This document shows, in pieces, positions 1 to 7,885 of a DNA stretch of 13,831 bases. The number at the start of each line of letters is the position of its first letter. Position 1 is the stretch's first letter. The position numbers were made by a program, and so were the translations under genes. Source of the DNA: JAZTZP01 sp045637525 (lineage in GTDB: Bacteria > Bacillota > Clostridia > UBA1381); the NCBI GenBank assembly GCA_045637525.1, contig JAZTZP010000171.1, positions 1-13,831 of the forward strand. The letters run 5' to 3'. The notes beneath the pieces are model-generated. The model had not been told where the DNA came from. It did no database searches and worked only from the letters and a program-made list of their open reading frames with translations.

Positions 1-35
1 AAGGGAGGGGGACCGCTTGCGGTGGAGGGATTGTT
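1..35 (-). repeat. Small hairpin repeat, copy C (cut by window start)
   Basis: This is a member of the same short repeat family as 61-153, 4882-4973 and 5318-5368. Its inner end GAGGGATTGTT (25-35) is the exact reverse complement of 62-72, so copies C and A form an inverted pair around 26 bases. Its central hairpin has arms ACCG and CGGT with loop CTTG (12-23), unlike the hairpins of the other copies. The outer part lies beyond the window. Seen directly; no function is assigned. Confidence 0.6.
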
Positions 36-60
36 CCTTAAATATGTTAATTTTCTTAGA

Positions 61-153
61 AAACAATCCCTCAGTCGCTTTCAGCGACAGCTCCCTGAAG
101 GTGAATTGACTTTCGTCAAGAGAAGCCACCCTGGGGTGTTACACAAGGGAGCC
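61..153 (+). repeat. Small hairpin repeat, copy A (93 bp)
   Basis: This copy is nearly identical to the reverse complement of 4882-4973, apart from a one-base indel and the central hairpin. Here the hairpin is GTCGCT-TTC-AGCGAC (74-88); in the other copy it is GTCAAC-loop-GTTGAC. Further structure is visible: a second hairpin with stem TTGAC/GTCAA near 106-119, and outer arms GCTCCCT and AGGGAGC near 90-96 and 146-152. It lies just past the 3' end of the MATE gene and could act as a terminator for it, but that is inference. Confidence 0.8.
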
Positions 154-188
154 TATTTGCAAAGCGTACCGAACGCAGACTGAAACAC

Positions 189-206
189 GCAGATAAACTA
201 TAATTT
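189..206 (-). repeat. Remnant of multi-hairpin element end inside MATE 3' end
   Basis: These 18 bases match exactly the outer arm plus part of the loop of the terminal hairpin of the large element at 12005-12022. On the minus strand the segment encodes the last residues (K-L) and the TAG stop of the MATE gene. The other half of that hairpin is absent here. It may be a leftover of an insertion or excision; chance similarity in AT-rich sequence cannot be ruled out without a genome count. Confidence 0.5.
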
Positions 207-1553
207 TTCCTCGTTTCTCATTTGCCTGTTCATAAAATTAAAGTAAAAATAAACCCCACACATAACTATCTGCACTACCGTTGATGCCGGAGTTGCGAGA
301 CCTATGTAAAACAGCGATATTCCCGTTATTCTGCTTACAAAATATGATACCGGTATTCTAACGGCAAACGCACCTATAATTCCCTGCATCATAACAAAAA
401 CCGTTTTCCCGGCGCCGCTGAAATACCCACTCATACAAAACAGAAACGATGTAAAAATACAGTCTATTGCATAAGCCTTAAGATAATCTGCCGAGGCCGA
501 AATAACCTCCTTATCTTTTGCAAAAATTCCGGATAAAATATCTCCGTGAAAAAATGATGCATATCCCATTATAACACCGGCTATTAAAGAAGTAAGTATT
601 CCGTAAAGCAGAGCTTTGTTTGCACGCTCCGTCTTTCCTGCACCGATGTTCTGCGCTACAAATGCCGACATTGCCTGCATATATGCGGACGGTACAAGCA
701 TAATGAATGCACACAGCTTTTCCGCAACACCCACTCCGGCAGACTTAACAAGCCCCAGTGAGTTTACAATAGCAAGTATCACAAGAAATGATATACTTAC
801 AAGCAAATCCTGCAAAGCAATAGGCGTACCAAGCGAAAGAATACCCTTTATTATTGTCTTATCAAACCGGATATCACGCACCCCAAACTTAAACGGCAGC
901 ATACCTCTTGAAATTATGAAAAGAGAAATAACAACGCTCACAGCCTGAGCAAACACCGTTGCAAGTGCCGCTCCTGCCGCACCCATTCCAAATACTGCTA
1001 CTAAAACCAAATCACCCACAATATTTGTGACACAGGCAATCGCTACCGTAATCAACGGCATCTTCGAATTTCCGATACCTCTGAAAATACTGCCGAGCAC
1101 ATTAAATGCGGTTATAAAAACAGTACCTGCCGAACAAATTCTTATATAATCCACAGTCTCAGAAAATGCCTCATCAGGAGCATGCATAATTTTGGCCATA
1201 AAGCCTGCAAAACCTACCATTAAAACAGTAACCACAACCGCCAGCACCGCAAACAAACATATTCCGCTGCCTATTACCCTGCCGGCTTCATCCGTCTTCT
1301 TCTCGCCAATCTTCTGCCCAAGCAAAATCGTTATTCCCATAGAAATCCCGACAAGGACAAAAGTTACAGTATGCATAATCTGACTCCCCGTAGCAACAGC
1401 CGAAACATCAGCAGTTTCAGCATATCTTCCCACCACAAGCAAATCCACCGCTCCGTACAGCGCCTGCAAAAACAAAGCAAGAAGCACCGGAAAAGCAAAA
1501 GAAATCAAAGGCGAAAGTATCTTCCCCTCTGTAAAATCACGCATTTTTTCCAT
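198..1553 (-). CDS. MATE family multidrug efflux transporter
   Basis: This is an integral membrane protein of about 451 residues, the usual MATE length, with some twelve hydrophobic segments in two similar halves. The N-terminal region is typical of MATE proteins (FPVLLALFLQALYGAVDLLV, then VGRY and the conserved GISMGITILLGQ). Family members export cationic drugs or metabolites using Na+ or H+ gradients; the substrate here is unknown. I start at the ATG at 1553 because GGAGG lies 7 bases upstream (1565-1561). An in-frame ATG at 1592 would overlap the preceding gene and lacks such a site. The leucine-rich-repeat gene ends 13 bases upstream, so the two are probably cotranscribed. The last codons and the stop coincide with an 18-base match to the terminus of the large repeat element. 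Confidence 0.93.
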   Translation of the reverse strand: MEKMRDFTEGKILSPLISFAFPVLLALFLQALYGAVDLLVVGRYAETADVSAVATGSQIMHTVTFVLVGISMGITILLGQKIGEKKTDEAGRVIGSGICLFAVLAVVVTVLMVGFAGFMAKIMHAPDEAFSETVDYIRICSAGTVFITAFNVLGSIFRGIGNSKMPLITVAIACVTNIVGDLVLVAVFGMGAAGAALATVFAQAVSVVISLFIISRGMLPFKFGVRDIRFDKTIIKGILSLGTPIALQDLLVSISFLVILAIVNSLGLVKSAGVGVAEKLCAFIMLVPSAYMQAMSAFVAQNIGAGKTERANKALLYGILTSLIAGVIMGYASFFHGDILSGIFAKDKEVISASADYLKAYAIDCIFTSFLFCMSGYFSGAGKTVFVMMQGIIGAFAVRIPVSYFVSRITGISLFYIGLATPASTVVQIVMCGVYFYFNFMNRQMRNEEKL

Positions 1554-1566
1554 ATAAAATCCTCCG

Positions 1567-3642
1567 TTATATTTCAACATTTTCCGACTCACATATCGGT
1601 TTTAAACTGTCAAACGATTCCCATACCATTACCTTTGCCGAATTAAATCCGATATTTGCTATAAAATATATCGTCTCATTTTTATTTGGAGCAGACTCTA
1701 TTTCAACAAGTCTTCCGTCCTGATAGCAAGCAAGAATTATCCTTGCATTTTCCGGAAGATAATTCGGAATTGTTATAAAAATCTTTTCTCCGGAATTTGA
1801 TGTAACGCAAACGGTCTTTGTTCCCTCTACACAGTCCGTTTCTGTAACAAGAGTGAACGTACCGCTTCCGCTGGAACATTTTGCGGCAATGTAATACTTT
1901 TGCCCGGCAGTTAAGTTATATGCAATATAAAAGTTATTTCCGTCTCCGTCATCATCATCCGATATAAGCTGCGTTTTTGAAGAGTTATATAAATATCCGA
2001 AAGTATCAATGCTTCCCTTAGAATAAAAACGATATTCACCCGTTATTTTTGGTATAAATTCATAATATATAAGCTGACCGGACTGCGTTGTTGTAACGCT
2101 GTATTCCCTGTTTGCCACTGCAATAAATGCATCATCAAAGCTAAGTCCCGTCCTGTCTGTCCATCCGGCATAAAGAGTTGTGGCGTTTCCGTAATAAGGG
2201 AACGAAACCGACTCACCGCTTAAAGCTTCATTATCATACCAGCCGCAAAAAGTCTTGTCGCCGTTTTCAACAACCGGCATATCAAAAACAGCGCACGCTG
2301 TTATATCAGAAAGCGTTTTTCCGCAGTTTGTTTCAAATTTATAAGTCTTTTCAGATGCGTTGTAAATAATTTTTGCATTTGTTAAATTTTCATTTCCGAT
2401 ATAGTCTAAAACACTATCCCATTCCTCTTTGCTTCCTTTAAAGAATACATTTTCAATACCTGTACATCCCTTAAATGCGTTATTTCTTATGTACAACAAT
2501 TCTCTCGGTAAAACTACATTTTTCAAATTCCAACAATTATAAAATGCTTCTCTCGAAATCATTGTCATACTATCAGGAATCGATATACTTGTAATACCTC
2601 CAAAAAAACAAAATGCATACTCATCTATCATTGTTGCTCCGTACGGAATTTCAAAATTTGTTACAAGTCTATCATTCAAATACAAATTTTCTGCATCGTA
2701 TAACGGATTAGATTTATAATTTTCAAACTGAATTTTGCACCAAGCTGTAATGTCTGTTATATTTACTCTACTTAATTTGTTACAAAGTGAAAACGCATTA
2801 TCTTTGATTGTTGTTATACTATCCGGAATACTTATGCTCATCATACTGACACAACCGTAAAATGCACCGTTCCCTATTGTTGTTACACCATCCGAAATAC
2901 TTACATCTATCAGACTTCTACAATTTCTAAACGCATGATCCTTAATTGTTGTTACTTCATCTGTGATTTCAATATTTGTCGCAGGGCTATCATTCAAATA
3001 CAATTCTCTTGCATAGTATAATGGATTAGAATAGTAATCTATAAACTCAATATTACACCAAGCCGCTACATCTGTTATATCTACTCTTTCCAAATTGCTG
3101 CAATTATAAAACGCTGAACCTCCGATTGTTGTTATGCTCTCCGGAATACTCACACTTACTAAACTACTACAATTATAAAACGCTGAATCTCCAATTATCG
3201 TTACTCCTTCCGGAATTTCAAGATTTGTCACAAGTCTATCGTTCAGATACAAATCTTTTGCATAGTACAACGGATTAGAATCATAATCTTTGAAATTAAT
3301 GCTACACCATGTAGCTATATCCGTTATATATACTCTTTTCAAACTACTACATTTATAAAATGCACCAATATCTATTACCGTTACACTCTCCGGTATGCTT
3401 ACGCTTACCAAACTGCTGCAGTCCCTAAACGCATAAGACCCTATCTCCGTTACAGGACAATCCTCAATAAATTCCGGAATAACTACCTCTGTTACTGATG
3501 TATCACAATCGGTTATTGTAACCTTACCTCCCGATACAGAATAAGTCAAATCGCCATACGTTGCCGCCGAGACGGATATCATACAAAATCCCGATATAAT
3601 TATAATTACCGCTGTAAACAATAATAAAAATTTCTTTTTCAT
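1567..3642 (-). CDS. Secreted BspA-type leucine-rich-repeat protein
   Basis: This 691-residue protein has a clear signal peptide: three lysines, a hydrophobic core, and probable cleavage near residues 26-27 after SVSA. Residues about 45-445 are LRR_5 (BspA/TpLRR) repeats with the signatures IP.SVT.I...AF..C..L. Inside them a longer module beginning RV.ITD..AWC recurs, with the WC pairs at residues 112, 195 and 301. Residues about 434-495 resemble a Listeria/Bacteroides repeat ending LYAGWT. Residues about 500-605 resemble a PPC-type beta-sandwich with an acidic DDDDGDG loop. No LPXTG motif, SLH domain or C-terminal anchor is visible, so the way it is held at the surface is unclear. Relatives take part in adhesion or protein binding; the ligand here is unknown. 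A purine-rich AAAGGGATG lies upstream of the ATG. The gene begins 24 bases after the antirepressor gene and ends 13 bases before the MATE start. Confidence 0.9.
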   Translation of the reverse strand: MKKKFLLLFTAVIIIISGFCMISVSAATYGDLTYSVSGGKVTITDCDTSVTEVVIPEFIEDCPVTEIGSYAFRDCSSLVSVSIPESVTVIDIGAFYKCSSLKRVYITDIATWCSINFKDYDSNPLYYAKDLYLNDRLVTNLEIPEGVTIIGDSAFYNCSSLVSVSIPESITTIGGSAFYNCSNLERVDITDVAAWCNIEFIDYYSNPLYYARELYLNDSPATNIEITDEVTTIKDHAFRNCRSLIDVSISDGVTTIGNGAFYGCVSMMSISIPDSITTIKDNAFSLCNKLSRVNITDITAWCKIQFENYKSNPLYDAENLYLNDRLVTNFEIPYGATMIDEYAFCFFGGITSISIPDSMTMISREAFYNCWNLKNVVLPRELLYIRNNAFKGCTGIENVFFKGSKEEWDSVLDYIGNENLTNAKIIYNASEKTYKFETNCGKTLSDITACAVFDMPVVENGDKTFCGWYDNEALSGESVSFPYYGNATTLYAGWTDRTGLSFDDAFIAVANREYSVTTTQSGQLIYYEFIPKITGEYRFYSKGSIDTFGYLYNSSKTQLISDDDDGDGNNFYIAYNLTAGQKYYIAAKCSSGSGTFTLVTETDCVEGTKTVCVTSNSGEKIFITIPNYLPENARIILACYQDGRLVEIESAPNKNETIYFIANIGFNSAKVMVWESFDSLKPICESENVEI

Positions 3643-3666
3643 TTTATCTCATCCCTTTCAATTGGG

Positions 3667-4521
3667 CTAATTTTCACTCTCATCAATAACTCCCTCGATT
3701 AAATCTGTAACCAACTGATTTAATTGAGGCGCATTCTCAGATGTAATAATACTCTTCCCGGTATCAGCTTCAATTTCCTTTCTCGCATTACCGGCATATT
3801 TTCCGCCACGCTTTGCAATCTTGCGGTTTTCTTCAAAAGTTTGCGGATTATGTACTTTTGACAGTTCCGTTGTTGTTGCTTCAGCAAGCATATTCAGCAC
3901 AAGTTCCAAATCACTCATATTATCTCTTAAATTTTCTTTTTTAAGACCTTTGAGATTTTTATACTTTCTTGTTGTCATTCCCGACCATGCTTTTGTTATG
4001 TCATCTGTAAGTATAGCATATTCAACACCTTTTTGAACCCCATGTCTATCCCATTCCTCAGTAAGATTATTCCGAACACGAATTGATAAAAGACGCTGTT
4101 GAATCCATTCTGTACTATAACCCTTTTTATGATATGTTTCAAACACTCTGTCTATTGCAAGTTCAGGATTTATAGTCTCATCAATGCGTTCTTTTCCCAC
4201 TTCTGCAAGCCACATTTTAAACGGCTCTGCTTTTGGCGAGGGAATAGATTGAATAATACGGAGTATACCTGCAATATCGGCAACTGTGGTTTTATATCTT
4301 TTTCCGTCTGCCGCCGTTAACTCAGTTAGGGTACAAATTGTACCCCACCTTGAATTGAGTTCTTCATCACGGCTTCGCATTTTCTTTATGTACTGCTTTA
4401 CGTCCTTGCTGTCAGTCAAAACCTCGACAACATCGCTAACCGAAAAATACCATTCTTCGTTTTCTTCATTCCAAGCGGTTCTTATTTTCTTATCTTCAAA
4501 TACTTGTATTTTATTATCCAT
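3667..4521 (-). CDS. Bro-N domain antirepressor / DinD-like protein
   Basis: This protein of about 284 residues begins with a Bro-N domain (WYFSVSDVVEVLTDS...). It then carries the block IQSIPSPKAEPFKMWLAEVG, shared by DNA-damage-inducible protein D and phage-type antirepressors. The C-terminal stretch GGKYAGNARKEIEADTGKSI also fits the DinD-like family. Family members are thought to bind DNA and are found both in prophages and as solitary chromosomal genes; the precise role is unproven. I prefer the ATG at 4521, which has GGAGG 8 bases upstream. The ATG at 4536 would have its GGAGG only 3 bases away. No phage genes adjoin it. It lies 75 bases after the GIY-YIG gene and 24 bases before the LRR gene. 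Confidence 0.85.
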   Translation of the reverse strand: MDNKIQVFEDKKIRTAWNEENEEWYFSVSDVVEVLTDSKDVKQYIKKMRSRDEELNSRWGTICTLTELTAADGKRYKTTVADIAGILRIIQSIPSPKAEPFKMWLAEVGKERIDETINPELAIDRVFETYHKKGYSTEWIQQRLLSIRVRNNLTEEWDRHGVQKGVEYAILTDDITKAWSGMTTRKYKNLKGLKKENLRDNMSDLELVLNMLAEATTTELSKVHNPQTFEENRKIAKRGGKYAGNARKEIEADTGKSIITSENAPQLNQLVTDLIEGVIDESEN

Positions 4522-4596
4522 ATATTTATCCTCCATAACCCTCCGGCATTTGTCAATATATTTGTAATGTCTTTCCCAAAAACCATTTCGAAAGGC

Positions 4597-4836
4597 TTAA
4601 ACTCCTGCAAGCTCAAGCTTTTGCTCTCTTGTCAGTTTTTTTATTGCAATTTCCCGCTTCAGTGCATCGGATTTTGTACCGCATTCTTCGGTATATATCA
4701 TTTCAACCGGCCGTCTTACTCTTGTGTATTTTGAAGCCGTCCCGGCATTATGTGCCTTTAAGCGCTTGTCTAAATCGTTTGTAATTCCGCAGTAGAGCGA
4801 ATTATCACTGCATTTTAATAAATATGCATAATACAA
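4597..4836 (-). CDS. GIY-YIG domain protein (UPF0213/YhbQ-like), TTG start
   Basis: This 79-residue protein is essentially a bare GIY-YIG fold. The first strand YYAYLLKC stands for GIY, SLYCGIT for YIG, then an RLKAHNAGTASKYTR segment carries the arginine, and a C-terminal ALKREIAIKKL segment carries the conserved glutamate. The length is normal for the YhbQ/UPF0213 group of small putative nucleases, whose role is poorly known. The start must be TTG at 4836: AAGGAG lies 9 bases upstream, an in-frame TGA closes the frame just before it, and the nearby ATG at 4843 is in another frame. It lies in the accessory region between the broken DUF559 gene and the antirepressor. Confidence 0.85.
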   Translation of the reverse strand: MYYAYLLKCSDNSLYCGITNDLDKRLKAHNAGTASKYTRVRRPVEMIYTEECGTKSDALKREIAIKKLTREQKLELAGV

Positions 4837-4881
4837 AATCCATCACTCCTTATAAGGGATAGTCGGTTTGAATGCCACATC

Positions 4882-4973
4882 GGCTCCCTTGTGTAACACC
4901 CCAGGGTGGCTTCTCTTGACGAAGTCAATTCACCTTCAGGGAGCTGTCAACGAAGTTGACTGAGGGATTGTTT
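4882..4973 (-). repeat. Small hairpin repeat, copy B (92 bp)
   Basis: The reverse complement of this copy matches 61-153 over its whole length except for the hairpin at 4946-4960 (GTCAAC-GAA-GTTGAC) and a one-base indel. The hairpin difference is compensatory: three bases on each arm changed and pairing is kept. Its inner end, GAGGGATTGTTT, faces the DUF559 gene and encodes that gene's last residues and stop. Together with 5318-5368 it forms an inverted pair around the nuclease gene. Confidence 0.8.
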
Positions 4974-5315
4974 CACCTCATTATCAATATGCATACAAAC
5001 GCCTTCAAAATTTTTAAAAACATCCGGATTGGATATTCTGATAACCTTTATCCCATATTGCCCTAAATATGCTGTTCGCTTTTCATCATTTATAAGTCCT
5101 TCATCCTCATAATGTTGCGAACCGTCCAACTCAATAACAAGATTTGCCTTTGCGCAATAAAAGTCTGCAATATATTTACCTAAGACTTTTTGTCTTGTAA
5201 ACTTTATAGGATATTCTCTTAAATAGTCATACTAAAGATGTCGTTCTTCTTTTGTCATATTCTTTCTGAGCTCCTTCGCAAAGGGCACTATTTTACTATT
5301 GTATTTTCTTTCCAT
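4947..5315 (-). pseudogene. DUF559 (Vsr-like) endonuclease gene with one amber codon
   Basis: The frame starts at ATG 5315, with GGAGGGG about 6 bases upstream. It reads 27 codons (MERKYNSKIVPFAKELRKNM...ERHL), meets TAG at 5234-5232, then continues in the same frame for 94 codons to TGA at 4949-4947. The downstream part has the DUF559 core: DFYCAKANLVIELDGSQHYE, then RTAYLGQYGIKVIRISN. The broken position is where family members usually have tryptophan (HLWYDYL), so a single TGG to TAG change explains the break. The family is related to very-short-patch-repair and restriction-type PD-(D/E)XK nucleases; the catalytic Asp and Glu regions remain. The ribosome binding site sits in repeat copy D and the stop codon in copy B. 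A sequencing error or suppression at the amber codon are alternatives. Confidence 0.85.
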
Positions 5316-5317
5316 TT

Positions 5318-5368
5318 ACAACCCCTCCGAGTTGCTACGCAACCCACCTCCCCTTACACAGTGGAGGC
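5318..5368 (-). repeat. Small hairpin repeat, copy D (short form)
   Basis: This is a short member of the family: inner end ACAACCCCTCC (5318-5328), hairpin GTTGC-TAC-GCAAC (5331-5343), then an outer CCTCC...GGAGG stem around the conserved TTACACA. It lacks the extra internal hairpin block of copies A and B. It is inverted relative to copy B, and its inner end supplies the GGAGGGG ribosome binding site of the DUF559 gene. Confidence 0.65.
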
Positions 5369-5396
5369 TTTATTTCGACATCCTTGCTAATCCTCT

Positions 5397-5428
5397 AAAA
5401 GGCTGTGAAAAAAATTCCACAGCCTTTT
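5397..5428 (-). terminator. Rho-independent terminator after leuS
   Basis: An 11-bp perfect stem (AAAAGGCTGTG at 5397-5407 and CACAGCCTTTT at 5418-5428) encloses a 10-base loop, starting 10 bases after the leuS stop. On the minus strand the 3' arm ends in TTTT, so it can end the yhbY-leuS transcript. The A-run on the other side makes it potentially bidirectional. Confidence 0.85.
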
Positions 5429-5438
5429 AAGATTTGAA

Positions 5439-7850
5439 CTATTTTACAACAATATTCACAAGCTTGCCCGGAATAGGAATAACCTTTACAACAGTCTTTC
5501 CTTCAACAAGCGCCTTTATCTTTTCAGACTCCATTGCCGCCTTCTCGGTTGCGTCTTTATCAAGACCTGCCGGAATCATCATCTTGTCCTTGATTTTTCC
5601 GTTTATCTGAACAACGATTTCAATTTCGTCATCAACAGTCTTTGCCTCGTCGTACTGAGGCCACTTTGCAAGTGATAAAAGCCCTTCATTTCCAAGCTTA
5701 CTCCAGAGCTCTTCTGTCATATGCGGTGCAACAGGGTTCAAAAGCGTAATAAGCATTTCATACTCAGCCTTTGTAACGTCGCCCTTTCTGTAAAAGTCGT
5801 TTACAAGGCTCATCATAGCCGCAATGGCAGTATTGAACTTCATTCTTTCAATATCTTCCGTTACCTTCTTTATTGTCTTATGAATAGCCTTTTCAAGGTC
5901 AGGTCTTATACCTGTCTCCTCAGACATATAATCCTGAAGATTCCATACACGCTCTAAGAACTTATAACAGCCCTTAACGCCCTTTTGCGACCACGGAATA
6001 GCCTGATCGAAAGCACCCATAAACATTTCAAAAGTCCTTAGCGTATCTGCACCAAACTCATTTATAACATCATCCGGATTAACAACATTTCCTCTTGACT
6101 TAGACATCTTTTCATTGTTCTCACCGAGTATCATACCGTGTGATGTTCTTACTTTATACGGTTCTTTAGTCGGAACTACGCCTATATCATAAAGGAACTT
6201 ATGCCAGAAGCGCGAGTAAAGAAGATGCAGCGTAGTATGCTCCATACCGCCGTTATACCAGTCAACAGGCGACCAGTAATCCAGCGCTTCTTTTGATGCT
6301 AACGCCTCATTATTATGCGGATCCATGTATCTTAAGAAATACCAGCTCGATCCTGCCCACTGCGGCATTGTATCCGTCTCACGCTTAGCCGGTCCGTGAC
6401 AATGCGGACACGTCGTTTCTATCCAGTCATATGCCTTAGCAAGCGGTGATTCACCGTTTTCACCGGGCTCAAACTTATCAAGCTCCGGCAATACAAGCGG
6501 AAGCTCACTTTCCGGAATAGGTACCCATCCGCACTTTTCACAGTAAACCAGCGGAATAGGCTCTCCCCAGTATCTCTGTCTTGAGAACACCCAGTCACGA
6601 AGCTTGTAATTAACCTTTCTCTTTCCGAGACCTTTCTCCTCAAGATAATCTATCATTGCAGGTATAGCTTCTTTCACGCTCATTCCGTCTAAGAAACCTG
6701 AATTTACCATAGTACCTGTGTAAACATCTGTATGCGCCTTTTCCTGAACGTTTTCGCCGCCGGCAACAACCTCAACAATCGGCATACCGAACTTCTTTGC
6801 AAATTCCCAGTCACGGTCGTCATGAGCCGGAACAGCCATTATCGCACCGGTGCCATAAGTCACAAGCACATAGTCCGAAATCCATACCGGAACCTTATTC
6901 CCTGTTACAGGATTTATCGCCATAACACCGTCTAAGCATACGCCTGTCTTATCCTTTGCCAGCTCTGTTCTCTCAAACTCAGACTTCTTTGCCGCCGCCG
7001 AAATATATGCATCAACCTCACCGGCATTTTTTATATCGCTCTTTAGCTTATTAACCAACGGATGCTCCGGCGACATTACAACATATGTTGCACCGAAAAG
7101 AGTATCGGCACGGGTAGTATATACAACAAGCTCATCGCCCGTAGTAAGCCCGAATTTAACCTCCGCACCCTCGCTTCTGCCAATCCAGTTCTTCTGCTGA
7201 GTTTTTACCTTTTCAACATAATCAACATCGTCAAGATCATCGATAAGTCTTTGTGCATACTCTGTGATTTTGAGCATCCACTGACTCTTACGCTTCTGAA
7301 CAACTTCGCTTCCGCAGCGTTCACAAACTCCGTTTACAACCTCTTCATTAGATAATCCAACCTTACAGCCTGTACACCAGTTTATAGGCATCTCACTCTT
7401 ATATGCAAGACCTTTTTCAAAAAGCTTTAAGAAAATCCACTGAGTCCATTTATAATACTCCGGATCGGTTGTATTAATTTCTCTTGACCAGTCAAAAGAA
7501 AAACCTATCATCTTAAGCTGTCTTTTAAAGTTTGCAATATTATTCTCTGTTACAATTTTAGGATGAATATTATTCTTTATCGCATAGTTTTCTGTCGGAA
7601 GTCCGAATGCGTCCCAGCCTATCGGATAAAGAACATTATACCCTTCCATACGTCTTTTTCTTGAAACTATGTCAAGCGCAGTATAGCTTCTCGGATGACC
7701 TACATGAAGTCCCGCACCCGACGGATACGGAAACTCAATCATTGCAAAAAACTTAGGCTTTTCGCTGTTTGTCTTAGCAAAGAATGCGCCTTCCTCCTCC
7801 CATTTATCCTGCCACTTTTTCTCAAAATCTTTAAAATTGTAAGTTGCCAT
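5439..7850 (-). CDS. leuS: Leucyl-tRNA synthetase
   Basis: LeuRS charges tRNA-Leu with leucine in the cytoplasm. At 803 residues it has the bacterial length. The class I HIGH-type signature PYPSGAGLHVGHP lies at residues 41-53 and KMSKS at 581-585. Between them are a Cys-rich zinc-like segment (WCTGC...CERCG, about residues 158-183), the CP1 editing domain with TYGTGAIMAVPAHDDRD, and a second Cys cluster (CEKCG...CPHCHG). The C-terminal end has the tRNA-binding domain. GGAAGGAAG precedes the ATG by about 10 bases. The gap to rsfS is 35 bases, too short for a T-box leader, so expression probably depends on the upstream operon promoter. It is the last gene before the terminator. Confidence 0.98.
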   Translation of the reverse strand: MATYNFKDFEKKWQDKWEEEGAFFAKTNSEKPKFFAMIEFPYPSGAGLHVGHPRSYTALDIVSRKRRMEGYNVLYPIGWDAFGLPTENYAIKNNIHPKIVTENNIANFKRQLKMIGFSFDWSREINTTDPEYYKWTQWIFLKLFEKGLAYKSEMPINWCTGCKVGLSNEEVVNGVCERCGSEVVQKRKSQWMLKITEYAQRLIDDLDDVDYVEKVKTQQKNWIGRSEGAEVKFGLTTGDELVVYTTRADTLFGATYVVMSPEHPLVNKLKSDIKNAGEVDAYISAAAKKSEFERTELAKDKTGVCLDGVMAINPVTGNKVPVWISDYVLVTYGTGAIMAVPAHDDRDWEFAKKFGMPIVEVVAGGENVQEKAHTDVYTGTMVNSGFLDGMSVKEAIPAMIDYLEEKGLGKRKVNYKLRDWVFSRQRYWGEPIPLVYCEKCGWVPIPESELPLVLPELDKFEPGENGESPLAKAYDWIETTCPHCHGPAKRETDTMPQWAGSSWYFLRYMDPHNNEALASKEALDYWSPVDWYNGGMEHTTLHLLYSRFWHKFLYDIGVVPTKEPYKVRTSHGMILGENNEKMSKSRGNVVNPDDVINEFGADTLRTFEMFMGAFDQAIPWSQKGVKGCYKFLERVWNLQDYMSEETGIRPDLEKAIHKTIKKVTEDIERMKFNTAIAAMMSLVNDFYRKGDVTKAEYEMLITLLNPVAPHMTEELWSKLGNEGLLSLAKWPQYDEAKTVDDEIEIVVQINGKIKDKMMIPAGLDKDATEKAAMESEKIKALVEGKTVVKVIPIPGKLVNIVVK

Positions 7851-7885
7851 TTTCTAAAAACTTCCTTCCGTTTATTTTAATATAA

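Noticed and set aside
4522..4596. Promoter for the antirepressor based on a TTGACA near 4543-4548
   Set aside because: No acceptable -10 is found 16-18 bases downstream on the minus strand; that place is occupied by the ribosome binding site.
7851..7885. T-box leader for leuS
   Set aside because: Only 35 bases separate leuS from rsfS, far too short for a T-box.
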